Assembly (NCBI GenBank): GCA_020633725.1
Contig: JACKDC010000001.1
Coordinates: 434,001-498,000, forward strand
Direction of reading: 5' to 3'
Length of the DNA stretch: 64,000 nt
From: Candidatus Latescibacterota bacterium
GTDB taxonomy: Bacteria; Krumholzibacteriota; Krumholzibacteriia; JACNKJ01
Part shown: positions 26,053 through 34,802 of the stretch, in pieces
How the letters are laid out: each line of letters opens with the position of its first letter
Position numbering within the stretch: the stretch's first letter is position 1
Translations under genes and position numbers: made by a program
The notes under the pieces: generated by a model
What the model was told of the DNA's origin: nothing
The model's input: only the letters and a program-made list of their open reading frames with translations
The model's database searches: none

Positions 26053-26865
26053 GTGATCCCCATGCAGAGCACACGGTCCCTGCGCGTCGCCCTCGCGCTG
26101 CTCGTCCTGGCCGCCCTGGCCGGCGGCGCCCGCGCGCTGCCGGCGGACTGGAGCGGCGCGTCCCTGTCCCGGCCCCAGGCCTGGCGGCGGCCGGAGCCGG
26201 CGCCGCAGGGGCGGATGGGCATCCAGGAGCGTCCCAGCGGCCAGCGCGGTCTCGTGGGCGGGCTCTGGCGCACGGCGCTCCTGCCCGGCTGGGGACAGCG
26301 CTATCTCGGCGCGCCAGGGCGCGGGCTGATCTTCATGGGCGCGGAGGCGGCCACCTGGGGCACCTACAGCACCTTCAAGGTGCAGGAGAAGCTGCGCCGC
26401 GACGACTACATCGAGATGGGGCAGGTCTTCGCCGGCGTGACGGGCGGCGACCACCCGGACGACTACTGGAAGGCCGTCGGCCAGAACGCGAGCTGGCTGG
26501 ACTACAACGAGTGGCTGCGCTACCAGGCGCGCCGCGAGTACGGCTTCGGGACCCCCGAGTACTACAGCTACATCGCCGAGAACGAGATCGGCGAGGCCGA
26601 CGCCTGGGACTGGAACAGCGACGACCGTCGCTTCGCTTACCTGGCCAAGCGCAAGGCCAGCAACAACGCCGAGCGCCGCGCCACCTACACGCTCTACGCG
26701 CTGCTGGTGAACCGCGTGGTGGCCATGGTGGACACCTGGCGCGTCTACCGGAGCCGCGAGGCCATCCGCAGCGGCCTCGACGCGGAGCAGGCGAGCCTGC
26801 AGTTCGGGGCCGAGCCGCGCGCGGACGGCCTTGCCCTCAGCCTGCGCTGGACCCGGTGCTTCTGA
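26053..26865 (+). CDS. DUF5683-like exported/membrane protein, copy 2
   Basis: A 270-residue paralogue of the preceding product. A signal peptide (LLVLAALAGGARA) is followed by a basic linker, then GLWRTALLPGWGQRYLGAPGR, the typical DUF5683 opening, with a hydrophobic FMGAEAATWGTYS segment behind it. The C-terminal half matches copy 1 in layout: charged Trp/Tyr-rich middle, a KRKASNNAE segment corresponding to KDSNDAF in copy 1, and a final helix YALLVNRVVAMVDTWRVYRS. The GTG at 26053 or the ATG at 26062 could start it. No enzyme motif is visible. Tight spacing with its neighbours indicates one operon from the protease to the Omp85 gene. Confidence 0.65.
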   Translation: MIPMQSTRSLRVALALLVLAALAGGARALPADWSGASLSRPQAWRRPEPAPQGRMGIQERPSGQRGLVGGLWRTALLPGWGQRYLGAPGRGLIFMGAEAATWGTYSTFKVQEKLRRDDYIEMGQVFAGVTGGDHPDDYWKAVGQNASWLDYNEWLRYQARREYGFGTPEYYSYIAENEIGEADAWDWNSDDRRFAYLAKRKASNNAERRATYTLYALLVNRVVAMVDTWRVYRSREAIRSGLDAEQASLQFGAEPRADGLALSLRWTRCF

Positions 26866-27749
26866 GCCGGGGCCGTCCTCGCCGCCTCGGCGGCCTCCTC
26901 GCACTTCTGGCGCTGCCGCTGCTTCTCGCCGCCGACCGGCAGGCCGACGTCCCCGCGCAGGCCGGCGCGCAGGACGTCTCGATCCATCGCTACGGACTCG
27001 GCGGCGGCTTCACCCGACTGACCGTGCGCGAGCGACGTCGTTTCGGCGCCTCGCCCGCCCGGGACATGGCGCTGGGCGGCTTCGGCGGCGATCTCCTGCT
27101 GCTCGATCCGGAGGGCGGCCTGCATCTGGTGCTCGACGGCGACGACGTCGAGCAGCGGCTGCTGGGGGGCGACCTCCCCGGCCGCGACTGGCCGGAGTCC
27201 ATCAGCGCCGACGGCACGGACTGGCTGCTGCTGGTGGACGGGGGCGGCGCCGTGCAGCGCATCGGGCGTCGGGGGGAGGCGAAGGAGCGCTGGCCGCTGC
27301 CCGAGGACCGTCCCTGGCGGCGGCTGCGCGCGGATCGCGGCGGCAGGATCTGGGTGAGCGAGCAGGGCGGCGGGCGCTTCCTGGTGCTGAGCCGCGCGGG
27401 GCAGCGCCTCGCGAGCTGGGAGCTCGAGACGCGCCTGCCCGGCTACCGCGGTCCGCTGCTCGACTGGTGCCCCGACGAGCGCGGCGGCCTCTACGTGGCC
27501 GAGGGCTGGCCGGCGCGGGTGCATCACCTGAACGGCGCCGGCAACGCGCTGGGGAGCTGGCCGCTCGACCTGCCGGACGGCGAGCTACGTCTGGCGGTGA
27601 ACGACGACGACGAGCTCCTCGTCGCCCACGGCCCCGAGGGCGAAGAACTGCACTTCGGCTTCCGGCCGCTGCCCAGGGCCTACGTGCTCAAGGACGCGAG
27701 CACGGTCCGGCTGCTGGTCCCGGCGACGGAGGCCGGCGAGGCCCCCTGA
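26856..27749 (+). CDS. Exported propeller-like protein of unknown function
   Basis: A 297-residue protein with an N-terminal hydrophobic export signal (GLLALLALPLLLAA). It then shows a series of roughly 40-residue repeats in which a hydrophobic strand ends in Asp/Gly turns, for example DLLLLDPEGGLHLVL, DWLLLVDGGGAVQRI, GRIWVSEQGGGRFLVL and GGLYVAEGWPARVHHL. This is the look of an NHL/YVTN-type beta-propeller. The GTG start at 26856 overlaps the previous gene by 10 bases and places the signal peptide at the N-terminus; a longer upstream frame is a shadow. Possibly a periplasmic scaffold or lid for the adjacent outer-membrane proteins; that is inference from position. Confidence 0.65.
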   Translation: MLLSRGRPRRLGGLLALLALPLLLAADRQADVPAQAGAQDVSIHRYGLGGGFTRLTVRERRRFGASPARDMALGGFGGDLLLLDPEGGLHLVLDGDDVEQRLLGGDLPGRDWPESISADGTDWLLLVDGGGAVQRIGRRGEAKERWPLPEDRPWRRLRADRGGRIWVSEQGGGRFLVLSRAGQRLASWELETRLPGYRGPLLDWCPDERGGLYVAEGWPARVHHLNGAGNALGSWPLDLPDGELRLAVNDDDELLVAHGPEGEELHFGFRPLPRAYVLKDASTVRLLVPATEAGEAP

Positions 27750-30700
27750 TGCGCACGGGCCGACTGCTCGCAGCCCTGCTGCTGCTGCTGCCCGGCGCGC
27801 CGGCTGCGGTGGCCGCCGAGTCGGCAGATAGCGTCATCACCGCGCCCTATCGCGATCTCCTCACCTATCGCATGACGGCCCGACTCGAAGCCGGACAACG
27901 GCGGGTGGAGCTGCAGGCGCTCGCGATCGTGCCGGGCAGCGAGAGCGTCCTGCTGGACGGTCAGGCCCTCGCGCCGGGGCGCGACTACCGCCTCGACTTT
28001 GGCCAGGGCGCCCTGGAGCTGCTCGAGCCCGCGCCGGGCGCCCTGCTGGAGTTCTCCGCCGAGCGGCTGCCCTGGGGGCTGCCCCGCCGTCTCGAACTCG
28101 CCCCCTTCCGCTCCTGGCAGGAGCTGAGTCTCCTCGCCGACGCCGACACGGCCCGCGCGGCGTCGGGCGCTTCCCCTCCCTCGACGGAGGCGGGCGCGGC
28201 GGCGGTGCCCGCGAGTTTCACGCTCGGGGGCAGCAAGTCGCTCGTGCTGCGCATGGGCGAGGGCGAGGACTTCGCGCTCGAGCAGAGCCTGCGCGTGCAG
28301 CTGCAGGGGCGTCTCGGCGACTCCACCGTGGTGGAGGCGGTGCTGCGCGACGACAACCTGCCCTTCCAGCCCGAGGGCAACACGGAGCGTCTCGACGAGC
28401 TGGACAAGGTGTTCCTGCAGATCGCCGGCCCCGCGGGCCGCGCGCGGGTGGGCGACTTCGTCTTCGAGGCGCCGGAGCGGGAGCTCACGCCCTTCCACCG
28501 CGACTTCCAGGGGATCCAGGGCGAGTGGCGCGGTGCGCGGGGCGGCGCCGGCCTCTGGCTGGCGCGGAGCCAGGGCCTCTTCACGAGCCTCGAATTCACC
28601 GGCAGCGAAGGGCTGCAGGGGCCCTACGAACTGCTGAGCGCGCTGCGCAGCAACGGCGCGGTCATCCTGGCCGGCAGCGAGACGGTGCGGCTGAACGGCC
28701 GCGTGCTGACCCGCGGACGCGACCGCGACTACGTGATCGACTACGACCAGGCGTCGGTCACCTTCAGCAGCGGGCAGCCCGTGAGCGAGGGGGACATCAT
28801 CCGGGTGGACTTCCGCTACTCGCAGGAGAGCTGGGAGCGCGGCGCCTGGGGCGCGAGCGCGGGCGCGCGGCTCGGCGCGCTTCGCGTGGATCTGCTGCAC
28901 TTCGAGGAGAGCGACGACACCGCCCGCCCCCTGGCCTTCGGCCTCGACGACGCGCACCGGGCGGCGCTGGCCGCGGCGGGAGACGACGCGGCGCTGGCCA
29001 TCACGGACGGCGTGATCCCGCGTCCCGGCGCGGGGCGCTACGTTCTCACCCACGAGGATCCGACGCTGCCCGACCTCGACACCTACGCCTGGGTGGACTC
29101 TCTCGGCGACTACGTCCTGCGCTTTCGCGAGCTTGGCGCGGGCCAGGGCGACTACCGCGCCCTCGGCGTGAGCGCGGACGGCGAGCGCTACTTCGGCTAC
29201 GCGGGCCAGGGCCAGGGCAGCTTCGCCCTGGGGGAGCAGCTGGCCCTGCCCGAATCCTACCGCCTGGAAAGCCTGCGGCTGGACTGGTCGGGCGCCGGCG
29301 TGGAGGGCGAGGCCGAGCTCGCGCTGAGCGACCGCGACGCGAACCTGCTCTCCTCGCGCGACGACGGCGACAACCTCGGCGGCGCCTTCCGGGCCGCGCT
29401 GGCCGGGCGCGTGGCCGAGCCCGGCGGCCAGCCGCTCACGCTGCGTGCCAGCGCCGAGCGCCAGGAGGAGCGCTTCCGCTTTCCGGGGGCACGGCGCGGC
29501 GCGTCCGACTATCGCCTGTGGAACCTGCCCTGGGATCCGGGACGCCTCGACGAGCGCCGCCTCGGCCTCGCCCTCGACTGGGGCGATTCCCCCTGGCGCA
29601 GTCTTCACGGCGGCGTGGAGAGCCTGAGTCTCGGCAACCGCTTCGACGGCCTGCGCGGCACGCTGGACGGCGGCCTGGGCCGCGCGGATCTCGGCCTGCG
29701 GGCGGCCGGCGCGGCGGTCTCGAGCAGCGACTCGCTCCTGGGCGACGGCTCGCGCCTGGAAGGCCGGCTCACGGTCGATCTGCCGCTGCCCCTGCTGCGG
29801 GGCGCGCAGGTCGACGTGGAACGCGCGCGCCTGGACCATCCCGACAGCCTGGACGCGCTGCGCACGCCCGAGCTGCGCGCCAACCACACGCGCAGCGGCG
29901 CGGAGCTTCGCTTCGGCGCGCGCGGCGGCGGGCTCTGGAGCTTCAGCTGGCGCGAGGAGGGCATCGAGGCCGGCGCGGCGCAGGACCGCGTGCGGCGATT
30001 GCGCAGCGCCGTCGCCGGAGGGCTGCCGGCGAGCGGCCGCCTCGATCTCACCGCGCACTACCAGCGCCGCCGCGGAAGTCTCGACACGGAGCAGTTCCAG
30101 GCCGAGGCGCGCGGCACCTGGCTCGCCCGCCCCGGTGGCTGGGGGGGAGATCTGCTGTACCGCCTCGGCAGTCAGCGGCAGCGTCTGCGCCAGAGCCGTC
30201 TCGTGTTCGTGGGGCTGGGCCTCGGCGACCTCAACGAGGACGGCGTCTACGTCGGCGAAGGGGAGGGCGATTACCGCCGCCTGAGTCTCCTCGCCGAGGA
30301 GGCCGTGCGCACGCAGAACCTGGAGCTGGAGACCCGGCTGCAGCACCTGGAGGCGCGCAAGGGTCGCTGGCTCTCGCGTCTGGGGAGCGAGTCGCGCGTG
30401 ACGCTGCGTGAGCAGAACCGCGACGCCTCGCCCTGGGCGCTGGCGCGCCTGGATCCGGCGCGCTTCCGCCGCGTGGGCAGCACGCTGCTCGGGAGCGCGG
30501 AGCTGTGGCAGGAGCTGCGCTACCGTCCGCGCGGCGGACAGGAGCTGCGCTATCGCTTCCGGCGGCTGGCGCGCCTGGACGCCCGCGACACCGCCGGGAG
30601 CGTCGACGAGAGCGAGTGGAGCCACGCCCTGCGCAGCCGCTGGAGCGGCGACAGCGGCAGCCTGGAGTGGACGCTCCGGCTCGAGCGCCGCGAGCGGCGC

Positions 30701-31123
30701 GGCGTGGAGGGCGGCGGCGGCGACTACGCGGTGGGACAGCGCGGCAGCGCTTTGGCCGGCGCCCGTCACCTGCCGGGACGGCTCACGGCCACCCTCACCG
30801 GCGACCTGAGCCTGCAGCGGGACGATGCGCGGGCCCTCGGCCTTCGGGTGCTCAGCCTGGAGCCGGGCCTCGCCCTCACGCCCGTGAACAGCCTGCGCCT
30901 CGAGGCGCGCTGGCAGCTGAGCCACAACGACTACACCGAGGGCGATCCCGCCGCCGGCCGCCCCTGGTTCTTCGACGCACCCGGCTGGACCCGCGTGCTG
31001 CGCCTCGAGTCCACCGTGCAGGCGGGGGGCAACCTGACCCTGAGCGCCCGCTACGAGCTCCGCGAGGAGGCCGACACGGACGCCCGGCAGCGATTGAGAC
31101 TGGAAAGCCGTGCATTCTTCTAG
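27749..31123 (+). CDS. Large outer-membrane beta-barrel protein, FCB type
   Basis: A 1,124-residue exported protein. After the signal peptide (LLLLLPGAPAAVAA) comes a short domain with LLDGQALAPGRDYRLDFGQG, and about 280 residues later a similar hairpin, VRLNGRVLTRGRDRDYVIDY followed by ASVTFSSG and IIRVDFRYS. This LNG-L-RG-DYVIDY hairpin recurs in large outer-membrane proteins of the FCB group, including SprA-like ones. The remaining 700 residues are a long run of amphipathic strands with many Arg/Leu/Asp alternations, as in a very large barrel, ending SRAFF with terminal Phe. It is far shorter than SprA (about 2,400), so I do not call it SprA. It overlaps its upstream neighbour by one base and precedes an Omp85 gene. 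Confidence 0.7.
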   Translation: MRTGRLLAALLLLLPGAPAAVAAESADSVITAPYRDLLTYRMTARLEAGQRRVELQALAIVPGSESVLLDGQALAPGRDYRLDFGQGALELLEPAPGALLEFSAERLPWGLPRRLELAPFRSWQELSLLADADTARAASGASPPSTEAGAAAVPASFTLGGSKSLVLRMGEGEDFALEQSLRVQLQGRLGDSTVVEAVLRDDNLPFQPEGNTERLDELDKVFLQIAGPAGRARVGDFVFEAPERELTPFHRDFQGIQGEWRGARGGAGLWLARSQGLFTSLEFTGSEGLQGPYELLSALRSNGAVILAGSETVRLNGRVLTRGRDRDYVIDYDQASVTFSSGQPVSEGDIIRVDFRYSQESWERGAWGASAGARLGALRVDLLHFEESDDTARPLAFGLDDAHRAALAAAGDDAALAITDGVIPRPGAGRYVLTHEDPTLPDLDTYAWVDSLGDYVLRFRELGAGQGDYRALGVSADGERYFGYAGQGQGSFALGEQLALPESYRLESLRLDWSGAGVEGEAELALSDRDANLLSSRDDGDNLGGAFRAALAGRVAEPGGQPLTLRASAERQEERFRFPGARRGASDYRLWNLPWDPGRLDERRLGLALDWGDSPWRSLHGGVESLSLGNRFDGLRGTLDGGLGRADLGLRAAGAAVSSSDSLLGDGSRLEGRLTVDLPLPLLRGAQVDVERARLDHPDSLDALRTPELRANHTRSGAELRFGARGGGLWSFSWREEGIEAGAAQDRVRRLRSAVAGGLPASGRLDLTAHYQRRRGSLDTEQFQAEARGTWLARPGGWGGDLLYRLGSQRQRLRQSRLVFVGLGLGDLNEDGVYVGEGEGDYRRLSLLAEEAVRTQNLELETRLQHLEARKGRWLSRLGSESRVTLREQNRDASPWALARLDPARFRRVGSTLLGSAELWQELRYRPRGGQELRYRFRRLARLDARDTAGSVDESEWSHALRSRWSGDSGSLEWTLRLERRERRGVEGGGGDYAVGQRGSALAGARHLPGRLTATLTGDLSLQRDDARALGLRVLSLEPGLALTPVNSLRLEARWQLSHNDYTEGDPAAGRPWFFDAPGWTRVLRLESTVQAGGNLTLSARYELREEADTDARQRLRLESRAFF

Positions 31124-31125
31124 GG

Positions 31126-32757
31126 ATGGCGATGGCACTTGCAGCGATGCATGAGATGAAGCGCGCCCTGCGCGGACTCCTCCTCGCCCTCCTGCTGAGC
31201 GGCGGGGCGGGGCTGTCCGCGGCGGCGCCGCTGCCCGAGGGCCTGGCACGGCAGCTGGACGCGCTGGGACGCGCCGGGGGCGATCCGGGGGCGCGTCTGG
31301 CGCGCGCGGCGCTGGCGATCGAGGCCGCCGGCTGGCGGGCGGACAGCCTCGTGCTGCAGGGCCGCAGCCTGCGCGCCCTGGGGGCGCGTCCGCACCCCGC
31401 GCGGGTGGACTCCCTCGCCGGGGAGACGGCGGCGGCGCCATGGCGGGCGGACGCGCTGATCGCCTCGCCGGCGGACTTCCAGCGGGAGGCGCGCGACTGG
31501 CTGACGCTCATGGACCGGGGCGGCCATCCCTTCGCGCAGCTCTGGCTGCGGCCCGCGGACGGCGACACGCTCGCGCTGACGGCCATCCTGCAGCCGGGTC
31601 CCGGCGGGAAGCTCGGGCCGCTGCGCGTGCTGGGCGGGAGGCGGCTGGGGGAGGACTTCCTCGTCGACTACCTCGACCTCCCGCGCGACGTGCCCATGAC
31701 CCGCGCCGCCGCCGAGCGCGGCCGCGAACGGCTGGCGGCCAGCGGCTGGTTCGACCGCGTGGACCGGCCGGAGCTGGGCTGGGATCCCGTGCGCGGCCAG
31801 GTGGGCGTGCTCTACCGCGTCGTGGAGCGCCCGCGGCCGAACCGCATCACGGCGCTGCTCGGCAGCGGCTCCGGCGAGACCAGCGGCGCGCTGGACCTGG
31901 ACTTCTTCAGCCCCTTCGGCCGCGGACGTCGCTGGCAGCTCGGCGGCGACTGGCAGGGGCGGCAGCGCAGCCGCGTGGACCTGTCGCTCTCGGAGCCGCG
32001 GCTGCTGGGCCGGCCCGTGGCGATGGACCTCGGCTTCCACCGCGCCAAGCAGGACTCCACCTTCCTGCAGCTCTCGGTGGAGGCGGACCTGCGCCTGCTC
32101 TTGCCCGCCGGCTGGGAGGGCATCGCGGGCATCGGCTACGAGCGCAGTCTCTTCGGCCTCGCCACGGGCGACGTGGCCAGCGACGCCACCATGAGCCGGC
32201 GGCGGCACCGCTTCGGCCTCGCCTGGCGCGGACTCGGCGAAGGTGGGGGGCTGGACCGTCGCCTGCGCCTGGTGGGCGACCTGCTCATCAAGCGCTCCAC
32301 CCTGCCCGGGGAGGAGGGCCGCGAGCGCCAGTACGCGGTGGAGGGCGAGGGGCGCTGGACCGTCCGGCTCGCGCCCCTCTGGAAGCTGCGGCTGAAGGGC
32401 GTGGGCGATCTCGTCCACAGCGCCGAGGGCGGCTTCAACGCCGCGGAGCTCTATCCTCTGGGCGGCGCGCTCAGCCTGCGCGGCTACGACGAGGAGTTCT
32501 TCCGGGGCGACCGCGTCGCGTCGACGAGCGCGGAACTCGCGCTGGGGGAGCCTCTTGAGCTTTCCCTGTTCCTCGACTATGGTTGGGGCCGCTGGCGCCG
32601 CGACGGCGCGCCCACGGCGAGCTTCCGCGGCTGGGGCGCGGGCCTGGGCCTCCTCGCGCCGGGGCCCCGCGGCCAGCTCTCCCTCGCCCTGGCCATGGGC
32701 GAGAGCAAGCGCCTGGCGGACCTGCGCGTCCACCTGGCCCTGGACACCGGCTTCTAG
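31126..32757 (+). CDS. Omp85/BamA-superfamily outer membrane protein
   Basis: A surface-antigen (D15) type barrel of about 543 residues. A signal peptide (LRGLLLALLLSGGAGLSAAA) is followed by about 170 residues with at least one POTRA-like unit, then a 16-strand-type barrel. The loop-6 hallmark appears as SLRGYDEEFF, preceded by LYPLGGAL, and the protein ends LALDTGF with terminal Phe. With few POTRA units it is closer to TamA-like or accessory Omp85 proteins than to BamA. It probably inserts or transports a specific partner, perhaps the large barrel encoded just upstream. Several in-frame ATGs (31126, 31132, 31147, 31156) compete and none has a strong ribosome site; the last would give a conventional signal peptide. 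Confidence 0.85.
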   Translation: MAMALAAMHEMKRALRGLLLALLLSGGAGLSAAAPLPEGLARQLDALGRAGGDPGARLARAALAIEAAGWRADSLVLQGRSLRALGARPHPARVDSLAGETAAAPWRADALIASPADFQREARDWLTLMDRGGHPFAQLWLRPADGDTLALTAILQPGPGGKLGPLRVLGGRRLGEDFLVDYLDLPRDVPMTRAAAERGRERLAASGWFDRVDRPELGWDPVRGQVGVLYRVVERPRPNRITALLGSGSGETSGALDLDFFSPFGRGRRWQLGGDWQGRQRSRVDLSLSEPRLLGRPVAMDLGFHRAKQDSTFLQLSVEADLRLLLPAGWEGIAGIGYERSLFGLATGDVASDATMSRRRHRFGLAWRGLGEGGGLDRRLRLVGDLLIKRSTLPGEEGRERQYAVEGEGRWTVRLAPLWKLRLKGVGDLVHSAEGGFNAAELYPLGGALSLRGYDEEFFRGDRVASTSAELALGEPLELSLFLDYGWGRWRRDGAPTASFRGWGAGLGLLAPGPRGQLSLALAMGESKRLADLRVHLALDTGF

Positions 32758-32783
32758 CAGCCCGCCGCGGCGGGAGGAGGGGC

Positions 32784-34802
32784 ATGCCCCGGGACCGAAC
32801 GGCGCGCGCCGCCGCACGCTGGCGAGAGCTGGTGGACGCGATCCGAGAGCACGATCGCCGCTACTACGCCGAGGCGTCGCCCACCATCAGCGACCAGGAC
32901 TACGACGCGCTGATGGCCGAGCTCGTCGCCCTCGAGGCCGCGCACCCCGCGCTCGCCCGGCCGGACAGTCCCACCCAGCGCGTGGGCGAGGCGCGCGACG
33001 CGGCGTTTCCGCCGCACGTCCACGCCGAGCCGATGCTCTCGCTCGCCAACACCTACAGCCGGGCGGAGCTGGACGAGTTCTTCGCCCGCACGCGTCGCGC
33101 GCTGGAGGCGGGCGACGACGCGCCGCTCGACTGGTCGGTGGAGCCCAAGGTGGACGGCGTGGCCCTCTCGCTGGAGTACGTCGCGGGGCGTCTGGAGCGG
33201 GCCGCCACGCGAGGCGACGGGGTGCAGGGAGATCTGGTGACGCCCAACGTCTTCACCTTTCTCAACGTGCCCGCGCAGCTCGCCGAGCCCGTGAGCCTCA
33301 CCGCGCGCGGCGAGGCCTACCTCGACCGCGAGCGCTTCGCCGCGCTGAACGCCGCGCGGGCGGCGGCCGGCGAGGAGCGCTTCGCCAACCCCCGCAACCT
33401 GGCCGCGGGCACGCTGAAGCTGCTGGACAGCCGCGAGGTGGCGCGGCGGGGGCTGTCCCTGGCGGTCTATGCCGTGCTCGGCGACGAGCTCGGCGACACG
33501 CACAGCGGGCGCCTCGAGCGCGCGGCGACGCTGGGGCTGCCGGTGCTCGCCACGCGCCGCTGCCGCGGGGAGGAGGCGGTGCGCGAGGCCGTCGATGCGC
33601 TGGACGCCGAGCGCGCGGCATTGCCCTACGCCACCGACGGCGCCGTCATCAAGCTCGACTCCCTCGGGCTCCAGGCCCAGCTCGGCGCCACGGCGCGCTC
33701 GCCGCGCTGGGGCATCGCCTACAAGTTCGCGGCGGAGCAGGTGAGCACGCGGCTGCGCGACATCGTGCTGCAGGTGGGGCGCACGGGTGCGGTCACCCCC
33801 GTGGCGGAGCTGGATCCCGTGCAGCTTGCGGGGACGACCGTGAGCCGCGCGACGCTGCACAACCGCGACGAGATCGAGCGCAAGGACCTCCGCGTCGGCG
33901 ACACGGTGCTGGTGGAAAAGGGCGGCGAGGTGATCCCCAAGGTGCTCGGCGTCCTGACCGACGCGCGCGACGGCAGCCAGCAGCCCTTCGTCTTTCCCAC
34001 GCGCTGCCCCGCCTGCGGCGCGGCGCTCTCCTTCGCCGAGGAGGAGGTGGCGGTCCGCTGCGAGAACCCCCGCTGTCCCGCCCAGCTGCGGCGGCGGCTC
34101 GAGCACTTCGCGTCGCGCGGCGCGCTGGACATCGAGGGCCTCGGCAAGCAGTGGATCGACGTGCTCGTCGACCAGGGCCTGGTGGAAGGCTTCGCCGACC
34201 TGTTCACGCTCACGGAGGCGCAGCTGCTCGAGCTGGAGCGCATGGGGCCCAAGAGTGCGGCGAACCTGGTGGCCGCCATCGACGGGGCGCGCCGCCGGCC
34301 CTGGCGCGCGAAGCTCTTCGCGCTCGGCATCCGCCACGTGGGCGCCGAGACGGCGCGCATCCTCGCGGCGCGCTTCCCCGACCTCGCGCGGCTGCGCGCG
34401 GCCACGCTGGAGGAGCTGCAGGCGCTCGACGCCGTGGGGCCGGTGGTGGCCGCCGCCGTGCTGGAGAGCCTGGCGGCCGAGGGGGTGAACCGGGAGCTCG
34501 CGGCGCTCGAGGCGGTGGGCTTCTTCGACGCGTCGGACGCGGAGGCGCCCGCGCCCGCGGCGGACGGCCCCCTGGCCGGCAAGACCGTGGTCATCACCGG
34601 CAGCTTCGCGGACGTCGACCGCGACGCCCTCAAGGCCTGGTGCGAGGCGCGGGGCGCCAAGGTGACGGGCAGCGTCTCGTCCCGCACCGATCTGCTGCTC
34701 GCCGGCGAGAAGGCCGGCAGCAAGCTGAGCAAGGCGCGCGAGCTGGGCGTGGAGATCTGGGACGAGGCGCGCCTCCGCGCGCTGAGGGACGCCGAGGCGT
34801 GA
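32784..34802 (+). CDS. ligA: NAD-dependent DNA ligase
   Basis: Seals nicks in DNA during replication and repair using NAD. The 672-residue protein has all standard parts: Ia domain with YY-DAP-type residues (HDRRYYAE), adenylation domain with nucleophile Lys122 in EPKVDGVAL, the NPRNLAAGTL and YKFAAEQV motifs, OB-fold, a four-Cys zinc finger (CPACG then CENPRCPAQ), helix-hairpin-helix repeats, and a C-terminal BRCT domain (GKTVVITGSF and KLSKARELGVEI). A strong GGGAGGAGG ribosome site precedes the ATG at 32784. The stop overlaps the next start, so the methyltransferase-like gene is translationally coupled to it. Confidence 0.97.
   Translation: MPRDRTARAAARWRELVDAIREHDRRYYAEASPTISDQDYDALMAELVALEAAHPALARPDSPTQRVGEARDAAFPPHVHAEPMLSLANTYSRAELDEFFARTRRALEAGDDAPLDWSVEPKVDGVALSLEYVAGRLERAATRGDGVQGDLVTPNVFTFLNVPAQLAEPVSLTARGEAYLDRERFAALNAARAAAGEERFANPRNLAAGTLKLLDSREVARRGLSLAVYAVLGDELGDTHSGRLERAATLGLPVLATRRCRGEEAVREAVDALDAERAALPYATDGAVIKLDSLGLQAQLGATARSPRWGIAYKFAAEQVSTRLRDIVLQVGRTGAVTPVAELDPVQLAGTTVSRATLHNRDEIERKDLRVGDTVLVEKGGEVIPKVLGVLTDARDGSQQPFVFPTRCPACGAALSFAEEEVAVRCENPRCPAQLRRRLEHFASRGALDIEGLGKQWIDVLVDQGLVEGFADLFTLTEAQLLELERMGPKSAANLVAAIDGARRRPWRAKLFALGIRHVGAETARILAARFPDLARLRAATLEELQALDAVGPVVAAAVLESLAAEGVNRELAALEAVGFFDASDAEAPAPAADGPLAGKTVVITGSFADVDRDALKAWCEARGAKVTGSVSSRTDLLLAGEKAGSKLSKARELGVEIWDEARLRALRDAEA

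Noticed and set aside
27749..31123. Calling the large barrel SprA
   Set aside because: Length is less than half of SprA and only short hairpin patterns are shared; kept as an unnamed FCB-type barrel.
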